Assembly (NCBI GenBank): GCA_020186115.1
Contig: WSYJ01000186.1
Location: 1,161,501 to 1,225,500 of the forward strand
Length of the DNA: 64,000 bases
Reading direction: 5' to 3'
DNA from: Histomonas meleagridis
Taxonomy: Eukaryota > Parabasalia > Tritrichomonadida > Dientamoebidae
In this document: piece by piece, positions 36,179-47,696 of the stretch
Layout of the letters: the number at the start of each line of letters is the position of its first letter
Position numbering within the stretch: the first letter of the stretch is position 1
Notes under the pieces: model-generated
The model's input: only the letters and a program-made list of their open reading frames with translations
What the model was told of the DNA's origin: nothing
The model's database searches: none
Made by a program: the position numbers and the translations under genes

Positions 36179-36797
36179 TTAGTTGATATGGTTCGAACGA
36201 TAAGTAGTGTTTATATAAACTTTGAAAAAGTTTGAAGATCATGTAAAGCATTCAATGCCAAAAAATTTGGTCACAAATGTATGTTCGGTTTTTCAATTCA
36301 CTTTTTTAAAAGTGATAATAAATTCACCAAGTAATTACACCGTAACACATTTTCAGGGTTATTGAATATGAACGGATTATCATCAAAAAATAAATGAATG
36401 TTTTTCAAGATGATATGTCGGTATTTAAATAACTTAAATATTTGATGGTGATGATATCATCACCAATATTTTTTTTGAAGCTTTTCCTTTTGATAACTCT
36501 GAGCTATTTTTCTAATGACTTTTAAAGGTGTTGTTTATAATTTTTTTCAAAAAAAAAAAAAAAAAAAAAAAATAGTTCTTTTTTCTTTAATAAGGGTTAA
36601 TGACATCATTGTATTAAAATCCAATTTCTTATGCTTTATTCATAAGACTTGAAATAATTAAAATGAGTTAATACCTAGGTAGCAGATGCTTAAACGAAAT
36701 GAAACTCAAAATGCCTTAAGACACCTTCACATGGTATTGTAAACTTTTTATGTCCGTTTATTAATTCAAGCTTTATCGGTTTAGAATTAAAATAAAA
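36179..36797. promoter_or_regulatory. divergent intergenic region, Rab / BEACH
   Basis: 619 bases holding both promoters. It includes a run of 24 A at 36549-36572, next to seven T, and a GATGATATCATCACC near-palindrome around 36450. No ORF. Confidence 0.4.
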
Positions 36798-39700
36798 ATG
36801 CAAGCCCTTCTTTCTCCTAATCAGTTATGCATTTCAATTCTTTCAATTCTTCCTAGTGAAATGGATAAGGAGAATATTTCAACAAATTCACCAAAAAGTA
36901 ATACAAAGTTAATACCAAATAGATTATTCAACCAAAAAAATTCAATAAAAAACATTAAGGAAATAAGACAACACCTTAAATCCAATGATAATTTTAAGGA
37001 TATTCTTCGTCAATATCATTTTGAAGCAGAATTTAAAATTCCAATATTCGATCAAATTAAACCAAATCTTAGTGATATTGTAACAATATTTGATTCATAT
37101 TTAATGATGTATGTTGATGATTCGCTTGCTACGCCTAAAAATTGTCTTGATATGTTAATTTCTTTCACAAAACTTCTTAAACTTAATATTTCAAAACATT
37201 ACAAAAAAGTTTGCATATCGGCTTTTTATAATCTTTGCAAATTATATCAAAAAATTGAAAAAACATCAAAAGAATCAAAACAATTTATATATATTTTATT
37301 TGATTTCTTTTCAAACCAATATGAACTACCCCCAAAATGTTATAAACTTTTAGCGAAAATCTCGAAAATTATTTTAGATATTAATGAAGAACAATTAACA
37401 AAAGATTTTATAACATTTATTGATTGTATTCTACATCAAGATAATTCTCAAGTTCCTTATGAAGTAATTAATGATATTTCTGAGTTAACATTTGATTATA
37501 TTTCTTCATTAGATATAACTTCATTAACTTTCTTTTTACATTTAGAACCAATATTAAGTCCACAAATAATATCTCAATACATTTCATTATTACCAATTTC
37601 AATTCTTAATTTTATTAAATCACAATTGCCTTTTATTAAAGACAATAATAATAATATAATGTTAGAAAATGTTATATATAATAAAGAAAGTTTAACATTT
37701 AAAGAACCAATCGACTTAACTAATAAAATCAAATTTCCTGAATCATTAAATATCGAAAATATGATCTCAACCAATTTATATTCTAAATTATTTATATTAA
37801 AGCAAATTATTTGTTTTAAGCAAGAATTTTCTGAAACATTTATTAATGAAACAAATGAAATATTAAATAGTTATATAACGGATGAATATAAATTTGATAT
37901 TTATGCAACTTTTCTTAAGATATTTTTAGATATAAAATCATTATATCCAAATGTTAAAATACCAATAAATTTATTATTTAATGATATAACATTTTATAAA
38001 TCAGGAATAATTGATACAAAAAATGAAAATTGGAAACAAATTAATACAATTAGAAATTATTCAATTGATTTATTAATGAAAGAAAACTTTGAATCAATAC
38101 AAATTGTAATCGATTTATCGATTTCATATCCGATATCATTTTCTGAAATAATACAACGAATTCTTCAATCACAATCATTAATTACAATAGGAAAAAACGA
38201 AGTTACGATTTTATCAAATTCATTAATGTCAGCGATGTTACATTTTCAACATTTAAATAGTAATTCACCTGAAATTAATAATTCAATATTAAATGCACGT
38301 TTAAATATTTTAATATATTTAAATCATTTATTTCTGAACAAAAAAATATTAGAAATGTTTTTTAATAATAAATTCTTTGTTAAATCATATATTCAAATGA
38401 TAAATGAAAAATTTATTCGTCCAATTATTTTATCAACAATTGTTAGTTATATATACAATGAAAGTTCAATTAAAAATCAAATGTTAATTAAATGTATTAT
38501 TAAAACATTTAAAAATAATTGTAAATCAATTAATGATATTGAAGATATTATATTATTAAATGATATTTTAATTACATTAAATAAAATTATAACAAATAAA
38601 CCAATTTTTTCAAATGATTTTAATGAAATTATTGAAATCATTTGTTCAAATTTAAATAAATTAATTAAATCAAAAGAAACAATTGATTTCATTTATAATT
38701 TTTTAACATTTATAATCATATCAAATCATATATTAACATCAGTCGAATTATCATCAATTGAAATAACAATAAAAAATATATTTCCAATAGAAATAGAACC
38801 AACGCCAAATTTATTTACCAAAATTATACAATTAATTTCAGGTAATCAATTAACAACATTAAATCCATCATATATAATTCAACAACCTAAAGCATTAAAT
38901 TTATTAATTAACATATATAAATCATCGAAAATAATTTTAGATATATTTTCATATATCGCAAAATTGATACAATTTTCAAGACAAAACATTGAAATTTTAC
39001 ATAAAAATGAATTTGATTTATATTTAATTAACTTATTAAAAGAATATCGTAATGATAAAACAATATCAACACAATTATTTGCAAGTATATTATCATTATT
39101 AATGTTAATAACATCAATAATATCATCAACGTCAATAGTATATAATTTTATTTCATTATTATCACCAATTGAAGGACGATTTTATCCATATTATCATTCA
39201 TTAATTATAAAATCATTAATTACAATGATAAATAATTCACAAAATAAACCATTTTCTATAATTCCAATGATATCACAAGAATCATTTAATTTTAAACATT
39301 TAAATAATGAACAATTAATTAATGGATTTACTATATGTTTTTGGATATATTTAAATAATAATGACTTTTCTTATATTCCACATATAATATCAATAAATGA
39401 TTCCAAAAATATAAAATTTGATATATTTATCATATCAAATTCTATTTTAGTATCAATGGAAGATGGGTATTTACAATCATCAAAGAATTTTAATGAAACA
39501 ATTCCAATTGAAAAATGGACATTTGTATCAATTACATTTATCCCTTTATTTAATATTCATCAAACTAAAGTTTCATTATTTGTTGAAGGGAAAAATCAAT
39601 TTAAATATTTCACATTCCCTTATATAAACTTTACAAATGGTTTTATTAATGGTAAATTCGGTGCTATTTCACGTGATTCAACAATATCTGAAATTCCTTC

Positions 39701-42700
39701 AACACTTGGAAACATTGGAATATTTCCTATTTTAGAAATTAATGATTTACAAGAACTAATTGAACTTGGACCATGTAATTTAACATTTAAAAACAAAAAT
39801 CCTTTTATATATTTCATACCAGATGAATATAATGATAATTTAACCATTAAAAATATTGGAATTAATCAAAAGATTAAAATAAAACCAAAATTATTAAAGT
39901 ATAATCATATATTAAACTTTAATGAAATACTTGTTACACGTTGTGGAATTGATATATTATTACCTTTATTTGCACAATGGGATATGACATTTGAAAATGG
40001 CCAAAAGTTTAATAATTTTCCTGAATTAACAATTGAAATATTATCGAAATTATTAATTTTAAGTGAAGAAACTCAAATTAATTTTTATAATAAATCCGGA
40101 TTTATAATAATTTCACATTTATTATTAAAATCAAATCCGAAACATATTACATATAATTTATATTTATCATTTATAACAATTTTTAATAATATAATTTATG
40201 ATAAACTTAAAGTTCAATTATATGATTCTATATTATTGAATATTAATTTATGGGTAAATTCTGATTCGAAAAGTAATGAAAGAATATTAAAACATTGGTC
40301 TCGTATATTAATACCAATAACTCAAAATATTCTTTTGGAAGTTCGTTCATTTGAATGGATTTTATGTATACTTCGAACTTATTATTGGTATCAAAAAGAA
40401 GAAATTTCGATAGTTAAAAGATGTCAAGATCAAAAATTAAATGTTAAAGAATGTCGTTTATCATTATTAAACATAGCGAAAATAATATCACATTATAAAT
40501 TTAATGATAATGATTTTCGTAATTTAATAAGTAATATATTAACATGTCAAGATCATTTACAAATTGTTGATTTAATGGAATTTTTAAATGATTTAATTCT
40601 ACAAGAAAAATCATTATTAATTAATAAAGTAAATTCATTACAAATGATTTCATTATTACAATATTTATTTAATATCGAAAATCAAGATGTTTTATGTTTA
40701 ACTATTTCAATTATTATTAATTCACATAATTTTGGTTATTTTAATGATTTTTCATTAGAAAATCGTATGGATATAATATTACATCAAATAATGCCTAAAT
40801 ATGTAACTAAAAAATTATTAAATAATTTAATTGATCTTACAAATATTTATCCTTCTGTATTTCCTTTATGTTCATGGGTAGCATTAAACATTGGTGAAAA
40901 TGGAATTTATAAATTACTTCAAAACATTAAAATTAATGAAAATATTTCAAATAATAAATATTGGGCAATTTATAGTGTTGTAGCATTATATAAATCAAAT
41001 TATAAACTTCAAAATAAACTTTCGAAATTCTTAATCAAATGTTCAATTAATAATAAAGAAAATATTTATATTCTTTTCTCTACAATTGAAATTGTAGGTC
41101 GAGCATTAAATAAAGATTCTGATATTATAAAACGTATAATTATAACTAAATTTAGTAAAATGATTTTGAAAAATAACGATTTAAATGATAAAATTGATTT
41201 ATATATGGAATTAATATATCATTATTTATTCTTTAGAATTAAATATGATGGAAATGCATTAGAAAAAGCTTTTAATAATAGTATATTTTATAAAAGTAAT
41301 AAAACACATTCAAGAAGAAAAAGAAATTGTCCTTCTTCACCTTCTTCACCAAAACGTAAAACACGTCGTTCAAGACATTCAATACGTTCTGATTCGATAT
41401 TATTTAATAATGAAGAAGAAATATATTCATCACAACTTGCTGAAAAGGCACTTGAATCATTAAATCCGACTATGCCAATTCATCCAAATAAAAAATCATT
41501 TCGACCACGAAGAAGTTCATTTTTAATATTAGGTATAGATAATACCAAAAATGAAAATGATATACCAAAATCACCAGAAAAAATTGTTGTTACATTATCA
41601 CCATCAGATTTTGATGAAAAGATAAAAATAATTTCATTAGAAGAATTTAATTATCATTTTGGAATTAAAATGAATGAAAATGGTTATTGGGATGAAGAAG
41701 AATTAGCTATACAAACAATTGAAATTTTTAAAAAGAATCCGAATCCTAAATATAATACTTTAATGATATTAATTTCATCATATTTACTTCATACAAATTA
41801 TAGCAAAGTTAATGAAATTATTCCATTATTAAATAATAAAACTTCTTCTTCAAATTTATTAGATCATCATTTAAGAATGAAAGGTTATCCACGATTTATT
41901 AAAACGTCAATTAATGAAAGTGAATTATTATTAATTAAATATCTTAATACGAAATATAAATTCGAATCTAATGAATTAACTATTGGACCTTTACGATTTT
42001 TAAAGCATTTTATTACATTTTTAAATATAAATTCGAATAAAGCATATGAAATATTCGAAATGATTAATGATGGAATTGTTTTATTATCAACAAATTTAAT
42101 TGCTGATTTCATTGATAATAATGAACAACAAAAGAATCAAAATTCTAAACTTTGGAATAGTTGTTGGAATAGTTTTACATCTAATAAAGCTCCATGGCAT
42201 TTATCATTATCTAAATCATATATTAAACAAATCCATATGAAACGAGATCCAATTTTATGTAATTTATTATATCCAATGAAATTAAAATTAAATAAACATT
42301 TTAATGATCATATGGATGCATCAATACTTAGAGATGTAGGATGTAAGAATGATGCTGATAAATTATATGAAAAGTATAAAAAAGAATTAGAAATTAAATA
42401 TAAAGAAAATGCGCCAACACAATTACTTGAATTATTTGAAAATGAACAACAACAAAACCAAAATGAAATTCAACAACAAAATTTAATTAATGTTTCAAGA
42501 TGTATTATTGAAATTCCTTGTGAAATAATTACTGTTAAAAAGAATATAAAATCAATTTTCACATTATTAAACAATTCCATTATAATATCAAAAGAAAATA
42601 ATAATAAAATAATTTTAATTAAATTAAATAAAATTAAATATATCTATTTAAGAACTAGATTTCATAGACAAACAGCAATCGAAATATTTTTATATAATGG

Positions 42701-44642
42701 AGAAACATATTTTATTAATTTTTATGATGTAAATTCATTATCAATATTACGTTCGATTTCATCATTACAAATTCATGGATTAATACTTCAAAACAAATCA
42801 TTTAAGTCATATTTCTCTGAAACTAATTATACATATGAATGGAAAAACAGAAAAATTTCGAATTTCGAATATTTAATGAAGTTAAATATATATAGTGGAA
42901 GAAGTTTTAATGATACATCACAATATCCTTTAATGCCATTAATACTAACTAATTATGATTCGGAAGTTTTAGATTTAAATAATATAAATAATTTTAGAGA
43001 TTTAAGTAAACCAATTGGCGCACAAACTCAAAAACGATTAAATGAACTTAAAGAAAGAATTAATGAAGATAATGATATTAAACATTTATATAATAGTGGT
43101 TCGATTAACTCATTAAATGTTTATTTATATTTATTAAGATTGGAACCTTTTACTTCATTACATATTGATATGCAAAGTGGTAAATTCGATCATTCTTCAA
43201 GATTATTTACTTCGATTAAGAAAGCATTTAAACTTTCATTTAATAACTCAAATGATTATTTAGAATTAATTCCGGAATTTTATTTCTTACCTGAATTTTT
43301 AATTAATAAAGATAAATTCGATTTGGGTTCGATAAATAATAAAAAAGTTAATGACGTAAAACTTCCGAAATGGGCTAAAACTCCATATGATTATATTTAT
43401 TTACATAGAAAGGCTTTAGAAAGTGATTATGTTTCAAGCAATATTAATAATTGGATTGATTTAATTTGGGGCTATAAACAAAATGGTGAAAATGCTATTA
43501 AAGCAGATAATACTTTTTTGCCTGAAATGTATCAAAACATTTGGAATGAAAAAACGTTAAGCGATCCAATGCAACGATCACAAATTGAAGCAATTCAATT
43601 ACACGTCGGCCAAGTACCTCCTCAATTATTTGACAGCCCACATCCGATACGGAATTCAAAGAGTTTTAATCCACCTGCCATATCGGAAACTTTTTCAGTT
43701 GCCTTAACGGACTCTCCATTTACATTTATAACATTTAAAGAAATTAATAATAATTTAATTAAATTTATAATTATTAATAATAATGGGACCACAAATATAA
43801 CTTCATTAAATCTTAAATCAATCCAATTTAATCAACAAAAAGATATAATTAAAAAGAATCGAATTCTACCAAAACCAAAATATAAATTAACGAAAAACAA
43901 AAATTTAATTACAAAGCCAACAAATGATTATATAATAATTACAGGACACGATCCAACAGAACTTTATAAAATTAAATACTCAACAAATCGTTGTGAATTA
44001 ATTCATCAAAATCGCGACAAAATTTCATTCATCTGTTCCGACAATGAATGGATTGCGATATCATCAAAGACTTCTTCAAGTATATCACTATATAAAAACG
44101 AGCAATTCTTAAAGCCTTCATTTACAATACCGACATTTACATCGATAGTTAAATGTATGTCATTAAGTTCTTCGTTTAATACAATCGTTTGCGGTACCAA
44201 TGATTGTTCGTTATTAATTTGTTCATTAACTGAAAAAAGTATTTTACGTATTAATGAACTTAATAATTGGAAACCAAATAAATTATTGATCACATCCAAA
44301 TGGGGCTTCATAATTGTTTATATGACAAAAATCGTTGACGGAAATGTTAAAAAGGCTTTGGCACTGTATAATATAAATGGCGATTTCATTAGAATGAAAG
44401 AATTGGAATTCGGAGTTTGCGAATGGAATTGCTTCGCTTCAAACGACGGATTCGACTTCGTTGTGTTGTGTAATGAAATCGGAGAATGTTTCGTGTTCGA
44501 GGCGTTCTTCCTTGAGTTGAATGAGAAGGTTGTGAAAGTCGATTCAGATGTGTGCGACGTAAATGTGTTAATGGAATCTGCGGTGGTGGCAGTGACACTG
44601 AAGAACGGAAATCTTTTGTTTGCTCCAATTGAATTGGAGTAA
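36798..44642 (+). CDS. giant BEACH-domain protein (LamG-like, PH-BEACH, WD40)
   Basis: 2614 residues from ATG 36798, uninterrupted. A long helical N-terminal part (about 1-830) is followed by a concanavalin A-like/LamG segment (about 835-985; NGFTICFWIYLN, IEKWTFVSITF) and more ARM-like helices. After a basic Ser/Arg-rich linker (about 1506-1535, RRKRNCPSSPSSPKRKTRRS) come a PH-BEACH domain (about 1900-2000), the BEACH domain (about 2012-2280; WKNRKISNFEYLMKLN, FRDLSKPIGAQ, IDLIWGYKQNG) and C-terminal WD40-type repeats (about 2300-2613). The order matches neurobeachin/LYST-class proteins, which act in vesicle traffic and lysosome-related organelles. The body is extremely AT-rich (Asn, Ile, Lys, Leu codons), while the last 250 bases are richer in GC. 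Confidence 0.93.
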   Translation: MQALLSPNQLCISILSILPSEMDKENISTNSPKSNTKLIPNRLFNQKNSIKNIKEIRQHLKSNDNFKDILRQYHFEAEFKIPIFDQIKPNLSDIVTIFDSYLMMYVDDSLATPKNCLDMLISFTKLLKLNISKHYKKVCISAFYNLCKLYQKIEKTSKESKQFIYILFDFFSNQYELPPKCYKLLAKISKIILDINEEQLTKDFITFIDCILHQDNSQVPYEVINDISELTFDYISSLDITSLTFFLHLEPILSPQIISQYISLLPISILNFIKSQLPFIKDNNNNIMLENVIYNKESLTFKEPIDLTNKIKFPESLNIENMISTNLYSKLFILKQIICFKQEFSETFINETNEILNSYITDEYKFDIYATFLKIFLDIKSLYPNVKIPINLLFNDITFYKSGIIDTKNENWKQINTIRNYSIDLLMKENFESIQIVIDLSISYPISFSEIIQRILQSQSLITIGKNEVTILSNSLMSAMLHFQHLNSNSPEINNSILNARLNILIYLNHLFLNKKILEMFFNNKFFVKSYIQMINEKFIRPIILSTIVSYIYNESSIKNQMLIKCIIKTFKNNCKSINDIEDIILLNDILITLNKIITNKPIFSNDFNEIIEIICSNLNKLIKSKETIDFIYNFLTFIIISNHILTSVELSSIEITIKNIFPIEIEPTPNLFTKIIQLISGNQLTTLNPSYIIQQPKALNLLINIYKSSKIILDIFSYIAKLIQFSRQNIEILHKNEFDLYLINLLKEYRNDKTISTQLFASILSLLMLITSIISSTSIVYNFISLLSPIEGRFYPYYHSLIIKSLITMINNSQNKPFSIIPMISQESFNFKHLNNEQLINGFTICFWIYLNNNDFSYIPHIISINDSKNIKFDIFIISNSILVSMEDGYLQSSKNFNETIPIEKWTFVSITFIPLFNIHQTKVSLFVEGKNQFKYFTFPYINFTNGFINGKFGAISRDSTISEIPSTLGNIGIFPILEINDLQELIELGPCNLTFKNKNPFIYFIPDEYNDNLTIKNIGINQKIKIKPKLLKYNHILNFNEILVTRCGIDILLPLFAQWDMTFENGQKFNNFPELTIEILSKLLILSEETQINFYNKSGFIIISHLLLKSNPKHITYNLYLSFITIFNNIIYDKLKVQLYDSILLNINLWVNSDSKSNERILKHWSRILIPITQNILLEVRSFEWILCILRTYYWYQKEEISIVKRCQDQKLNVKECRLSLLNIAKIISHYKFNDNDFRNLISNILTCQDHLQIVDLMEFLNDLILQEKSLLINKVNSLQMISLLQYLFNIENQDVLCLTISIIINSHNFGYFNDFSLENRMDIILHQIMPKYVTKKLLNNLIDLTNIYPSVFPLCSWVALNIGENGIYKLLQNIKINENISNNKYWAIYSVVALYKSNYKLQNKLSKFLIKCSINNKENIYILFSTIEIVGRALNKDSDIIKRIIITKFSKMILKNNDLNDKIDLYMELIYHYLFFRIKYDGNALEKAFNNSIFYKSNKTHSRRKRNCPSSPSSPKRKTRRSRHSIRSDSILFNNEEEIYSSQLAEKALESLNPTMPIHPNKKSFRPRRSSFLILGIDNTKNENDIPKSPEKIVVTLSPSDFDEKIKIISLEEFNYHFGIKMNENGYWDEEELAIQTIEIFKKNPNPKYNTLMILISSYLLHTNYSKVNEIIPLLNNKTSSSNLLDHHLRMKGYPRFIKTSINESELLLIKYLNTKYKFESNELTIGPLRFLKHFITFLNINSNKAYEIFEMINDGIVLLSTNLIADFIDNNEQQKNQNSKLWNSCWNSFTSNKAPWHLSLSKSYIKQIHMKRDPILCNLLYPMKLKLNKHFNDHMDASILRDVGCKNDADKLYEKYKKELEIKYKENAPTQLLELFENEQQQNQNEIQQQNLINVSRCIIEIPCEIITVKKNIKSIFTLLNNSIIISKENNNKIILIKLNKIKYIYLRTRFHRQTAIEIFLYNGETYFINFYDVNSLSILRSISSLQIHGLILQNKSFKSYFSETNYTYEWKNRKISNFEYLMKLNIYSGRSFNDTSQYPLMPLILTNYDSEVLDLNNINNFRDLSKPIGAQTQKRLNELKERINEDNDIKHLYNSGSINSLNVYLYLLRLEPFTSLHIDMQSGKFDHSSRLFTSIKKAFKLSFNNSNDYLELIPEFYFLPEFLINKDKFDLGSINNKKVNDVKLPKWAKTPYDYIYLHRKALESDYVSSNINNWIDLIWGYKQNGENAIKADNTFLPEMYQNIWNEKTLSDPMQRSQIEAIQLHVGQVPPQLFDSPHPIRNSKSFNPPAISETFSVALTDSPFTFITFKEINNNLIKFIIINNNGTTNITSLNLKSIQFNQQKDIIKKNRILPKPKYKLTKNKNLITKPTNDYIIITGHDPTELYKIKYSTNRCELIHQNRDKISFICSDNEWIAISSKTSSSISLYKNEQFLKPSFTIPTFTSIVKCMSLSSSFNTIVCGTNDCSLLICSLTEKSILRINELNNWKPNKLLITSKWGFIIVYMTKIVDGNVKKALALYNINGDFIRMKELEFGVCEWNCFASNDGFDFVVLCNEIGECFVFEAFFLELNEKVVKVDSDVCDVNVLMESAVVAVTLKNGNLLFAPIELE

Positions 44643-44945
44643 TGCGATATAAATATCGTGTAAATAAATAAAAGAATATCTCTATGGTGTATTTAATACT
44701 ATACAATATGAAATAAAGTTTTTAGGGAATAGAATGTGATTTTGTGTATGAAAAATTGCAGATTTCAGGGAAGACAACTATTTCTAAAAAATTACATTAT
44801 GGTCATTTAATTTGTCCAATGATTTTTGGCACTTACAGTACATAATACTACAATATTCCTTTGTATAACAATGTGAGTTTTTTTTAAAAAATTAATGTTT
44901 TTAAGTTTTAAAAAATAAAACCAAAATTTAAAAATTAATAACAAT
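44643..44945. other. convergent intergenic region
   Basis: 303 AT-rich bases between the convergent BEACH and tail-anchored genes; contains both 3' ends and no ORF or repeat that I can see. Confidence 0.4.
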
Positions 44946-46409
44946 TTACTTATTTCGAAACTCCTTTATCACCATAATACTCAAAACAATAATAATTATC
45001 GCCAGCAGCAAATTTCCTTTTTTCATATCTCGCAATCTTTTTCTCACGTTTACAAATTCTTTTCTAATTTTCATATTTTCGTCACTTATTTCTCTTATTA
45101 CGTTACAACTTTCGATTAATTTTTCATTTGTTTTATCTTTACTATCCAGCGCATATTCCAATGCCTCTTCAACAGCATATGTTTTGTCCAATGCGCTTTT
45201 GATATTATTTTTCAACTCAGAAATTTTTACAATTTTTTCATTCAGCGATTTTTCTGCCTCGTTAATAATCCACAAAGGGATTTCGCTCCGATCAAAAACA
45301 CAACTCAAAACATGATTTAATAAATCGCATATTTGATTGTTATTACTATTCGAAGAAGTTATTTTCATTTTATTTTTGCACAATGGTTTCTCAGGATTAA
45401 TGATTTTGATGTCGCTCATTCTACACAGCGCAAAAAAGTCTACGCCGCTTGTGAATATGCTTGCGTAGATATTACGTAATGTGTACATATCACAAAAACC
45501 CGAAATTACATTATTCACTTTTTGATAATTTGAAATGCCATTAAATAACGTTTCGCGGAAATTGGTTTTAAGCGATGAAATATGGCCAAGTTTGTTGAGG
45601 GACTCATGAACAAAGTAAATGGATCGTTGAAGACATGAAAATGATTCATAATCAATGATGTCAGATGGAATATTGCGATTCGGAAAACATGTTGTGTGAT
45701 ATCGAATTATGGCATACTTGAGTTCAGAAAAGGCAAAGAAGCGATTGGAAGTGAAGGAGTCATTGTTACGTTTGATTTCGTTAATAAAACGATCAGATAA
45801 ATTTCTTGATTCTTGAAGTGAGAGAATTTCATCAGAGTTCCGAGGAGTAGCAAAACCAAAAAATTCAAGAGCAAAAAGAATTTCGGAAAATAATGATGAA
45901 AGCGCATATTCAAGTGGATATGTATTTGGAAATTTGTAAGTAGAATAAAATAATTCTTTCATTGACTCAAAATATACATCTTGTGAAAAAGTAATTTGAG
46001 TAAGAGAGGGAATAATGTTAAGGCGATAAAATGCTGATATTTCATGAAAACGTAATGAACATCTACTCCAATTATTATCTGGAATTGCAACGCACGGATG
46101 ATTTCGCTCATGTTCAAGGAACCTTTCTATTGGCACATAAAAAACGTTATCTAACGAAATTTCGAAAATTCGAGAAACACTCTGAAAATTATCTGCTAAG
46201 CTGACTTTATATAAAAACGAAGAAGAGTCTTCCGATTTTGTACATAATATTATATAATGCGATGTTATCGTATCAAGTTTATCAATTTGTGCCCAAAGCT
46301 GATAATTTGGTACTGTATCAGGAATTGAAGACAAGTAATTAGCATTTCCTGCAAAGTAAAATGGATTTTTGCTTTCATATTCAGGTACATAAAAAATGGT
46401 TTGGTTCAT
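44946..46409 (-). CDS. coiled-coil, tail-anchored membrane protein of unknown function
   Basis: 487 residues from ATG 46407-46409. Residues 1-350 have no motif I recognise and look globular and mixed. Residues about 380-462 are charged heptad-like coiled coil (NEKIVKISELKNNIKSALDK, SCNVIREISDENMKIRKEF). The end is one hydrophobic segment (about 466-481, LLLAIIIIVLSIMVI) with only EFRNK after it, the layout of a tail-anchored protein exposed to the cytosol. There is no N-terminal signal peptide. It is divergent from the SNARE gene across 294 bases. A tether-like or SNARE-adjacent role is possible but only inferred from topology. Confidence 0.7.
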   Translation of the reverse strand: MNQTIFYVPEYESKNPFYFAGNANYLSSIPDTVPNYQLWAQIDKLDTITSHYIILCTKSEDSSSFLYKVSLADNFQSVSRIFEISLDNVFYVPIERFLEHERNHPCVAIPDNNWSRCSLRFHEISAFYRLNIIPSLTQITFSQDVYFESMKELFYSTYKFPNTYPLEYALSSLFSEILFALEFFGFATPRNSDEILSLQESRNLSDRFINEIKRNNDSFTSNRFFAFSELKYAIIRYHTTCFPNRNIPSDIIDYESFSCLQRSIYFVHESLNKLGHISSLKTNFRETLFNGISNYQKVNNVISGFCDMYTLRNIYASIFTSGVDFFALCRMSDIKIINPEKPLCKNKMKITSSNSNNNQICDLLNHVLSCVFDRSEIPLWIINEAEKSLNEKIVKISELKNNIKSALDKTYAVEEALEYALDSKDKTNEKLIESCNVIREISDENMKIRKEFVNVRKRLRDMKKGNLLLAIIIIVLSIMVIKEFRNK

Positions 46410-46703
46410 CTTGTTTTCAATTACAAAAGTTTATTCAACTTTTTGAATACTTTATGATTTATCACACTTTTTTAATTCACAAACAAAAGACGAGAAGTAA
46501 AACACCATATGGCTTCATTCGAACGATTACACCATGAATTCCTTCTGTAAAAAAACCAAAAAACAAACATTGCACATCGTTTTTTGCAAGCATCATTCTT
46601 AATTTGAATTTCTGCCACGAAAAAACATGTTTTCATAGTGACACTTTTAATTCAATCACAATAACTGAGTAAAGCTTTGAAAAAAACGTTTTGACATCAC
46701 AAA
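46410..46703. promoter_or_regulatory. divergent intergenic region, tail-anchored / SNARE
   Basis: 294 bases with both promoters. TCACA (46696-46700), just before the SNARE ATG at 46704, fits the trichomonad initiator TCA-Py-W at a plausible distance. No other element stands out. Confidence 0.4.
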
Positions 46704-47567
46704 ATGGAAAAGCTTTTGCGCCGTGTTGAAGAAATAGGAAAAGCAACCGGAAATAAAGATAACCAACAAAACCAAAATCAAAACAACAAAAAGGTTGATA
46801 AATTTACTCGAAAAAAGCGAGAAATTAATCTTCTCATTCGTGAAATTCGAAATGATATCGCCGAAAGAGATCGTTACGCTTCTGCTCGTGGTACCCGTGA
46901 TGACAAGCAAGAAATTATTCGTCAATCAACATTAATCAGAACTAAAATTCAAAATGCAAAAGAAGAATCAAAAGCAATTCGTGATCTAGTAATCAAAGAA
47001 GAAGCAAAGTTTTCCAAAAAAGGCAAAGAATGTCCAAATATTGAGAACCGTTATAAGATGTGTGATTTAATTGATGCCCATATTGAAGAATGTGAACGCT
47101 GGTTCAAAGGCCTTTCCTTTGTCAGTCAAAAAAGTGATCCTCTCAAGTCTGCTCTTCTTAAAGGTTCTAACTTTTCCACAAATATAAATCCAGAATTAGT
47201 TACGTTTGTTCCACAAGATCCAACGCAAACAGAACTTGAAGAAATCGATGGAATTGATGAGTGGCAAATGCAGATCAATGAGAACGAACAAGCAATTGAT
47301 GAAAAACTTGATCAAGTTCTCGAAGGTACTGAAGTCTTAAAGCATCTTGCGAAAACAATGCACGACGAGTACCAAATACTGAGCGTGATGACTGACGACG
47401 TCGATAAACAAATGGACAAAACGCAGGAAAATTTGGATGATGCAAATAGTCGATTGGAAAAGACAAAAGATGCATTAGGGACGAAGTCTGGCTGCTGCAT
47501 GGATGTGTTTTTGGTGATATTATTGATATGTTGCGTTGGATTCATTCTGTGGAAATATGTGTTTTGA
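46704..47567 (+). CDS. Qc-type SNARE (syntaxin-like)
   Basis: 287 residues from ATG 46704. A Gln/Asn-rich stretch (about 18-30) precedes an N-terminal helical region (about 32-135). The SNARE motif spans about 195-255 (AIDEKLDQVLEGTEVLKHLA ... SRLEKT), with Gln 224 (DEYQ) as the probable zero-layer residue, and a C-terminal membrane anchor lies at about 266-283 (MDVFLVILLICCVGFILW) after KSGCC. The pattern is closest to Qc-SNAREs of the syntaxin 8 / SYP7 kind; the subgroup is inferred. It would act in vesicle fusion on endomembranes. The Cys pair before the anchor could be palmitoylated. Confidence 0.88.
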   Translation: MEKLLRRVEEIGKATGNKDNQQNQNQNNKKVDKFTRKKREINLLIREIRNDIAERDRYASARGTRDDKQEIIRQSTLIRTKIQNAKEESKAIRDLVIKEEAKFSKKGKECPNIENRYKMCDLIDAHIEECERWFKGLSFVSQKSDPLKSALLKGSNFSTNINPELVTFVPQDPTQTELEEIDGIDEWQMQINENEQAIDEKLDQVLEGTEVLKHLAKTMHDEYQILSVMTDDVDKQMDKTQENLDDANSRLEKTKDALGTKSGCCMDVFLVILLICCVGFILWKYVF

Positions 47568-47696
47568 AGTAAATACGTTTTTAATAACATTTGCACAAAT
47601 TTAAATTAAGTAAATATTATTTTTCAGCTTATATTGATATCAAAGAAAAAATTGAAATTTAAATTATTTTGTCTTAAAAAGCAAATGAGTGAGATT

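Noticed and set aside
36185-36200. GGTTCGAAC resembling a tRNA B box
   Set aside because: No A box or cloverleaf can be drawn around it; it lies in the promoter of the Rab-like gene. I found no convincing tRNA or rRNA gene in the window.
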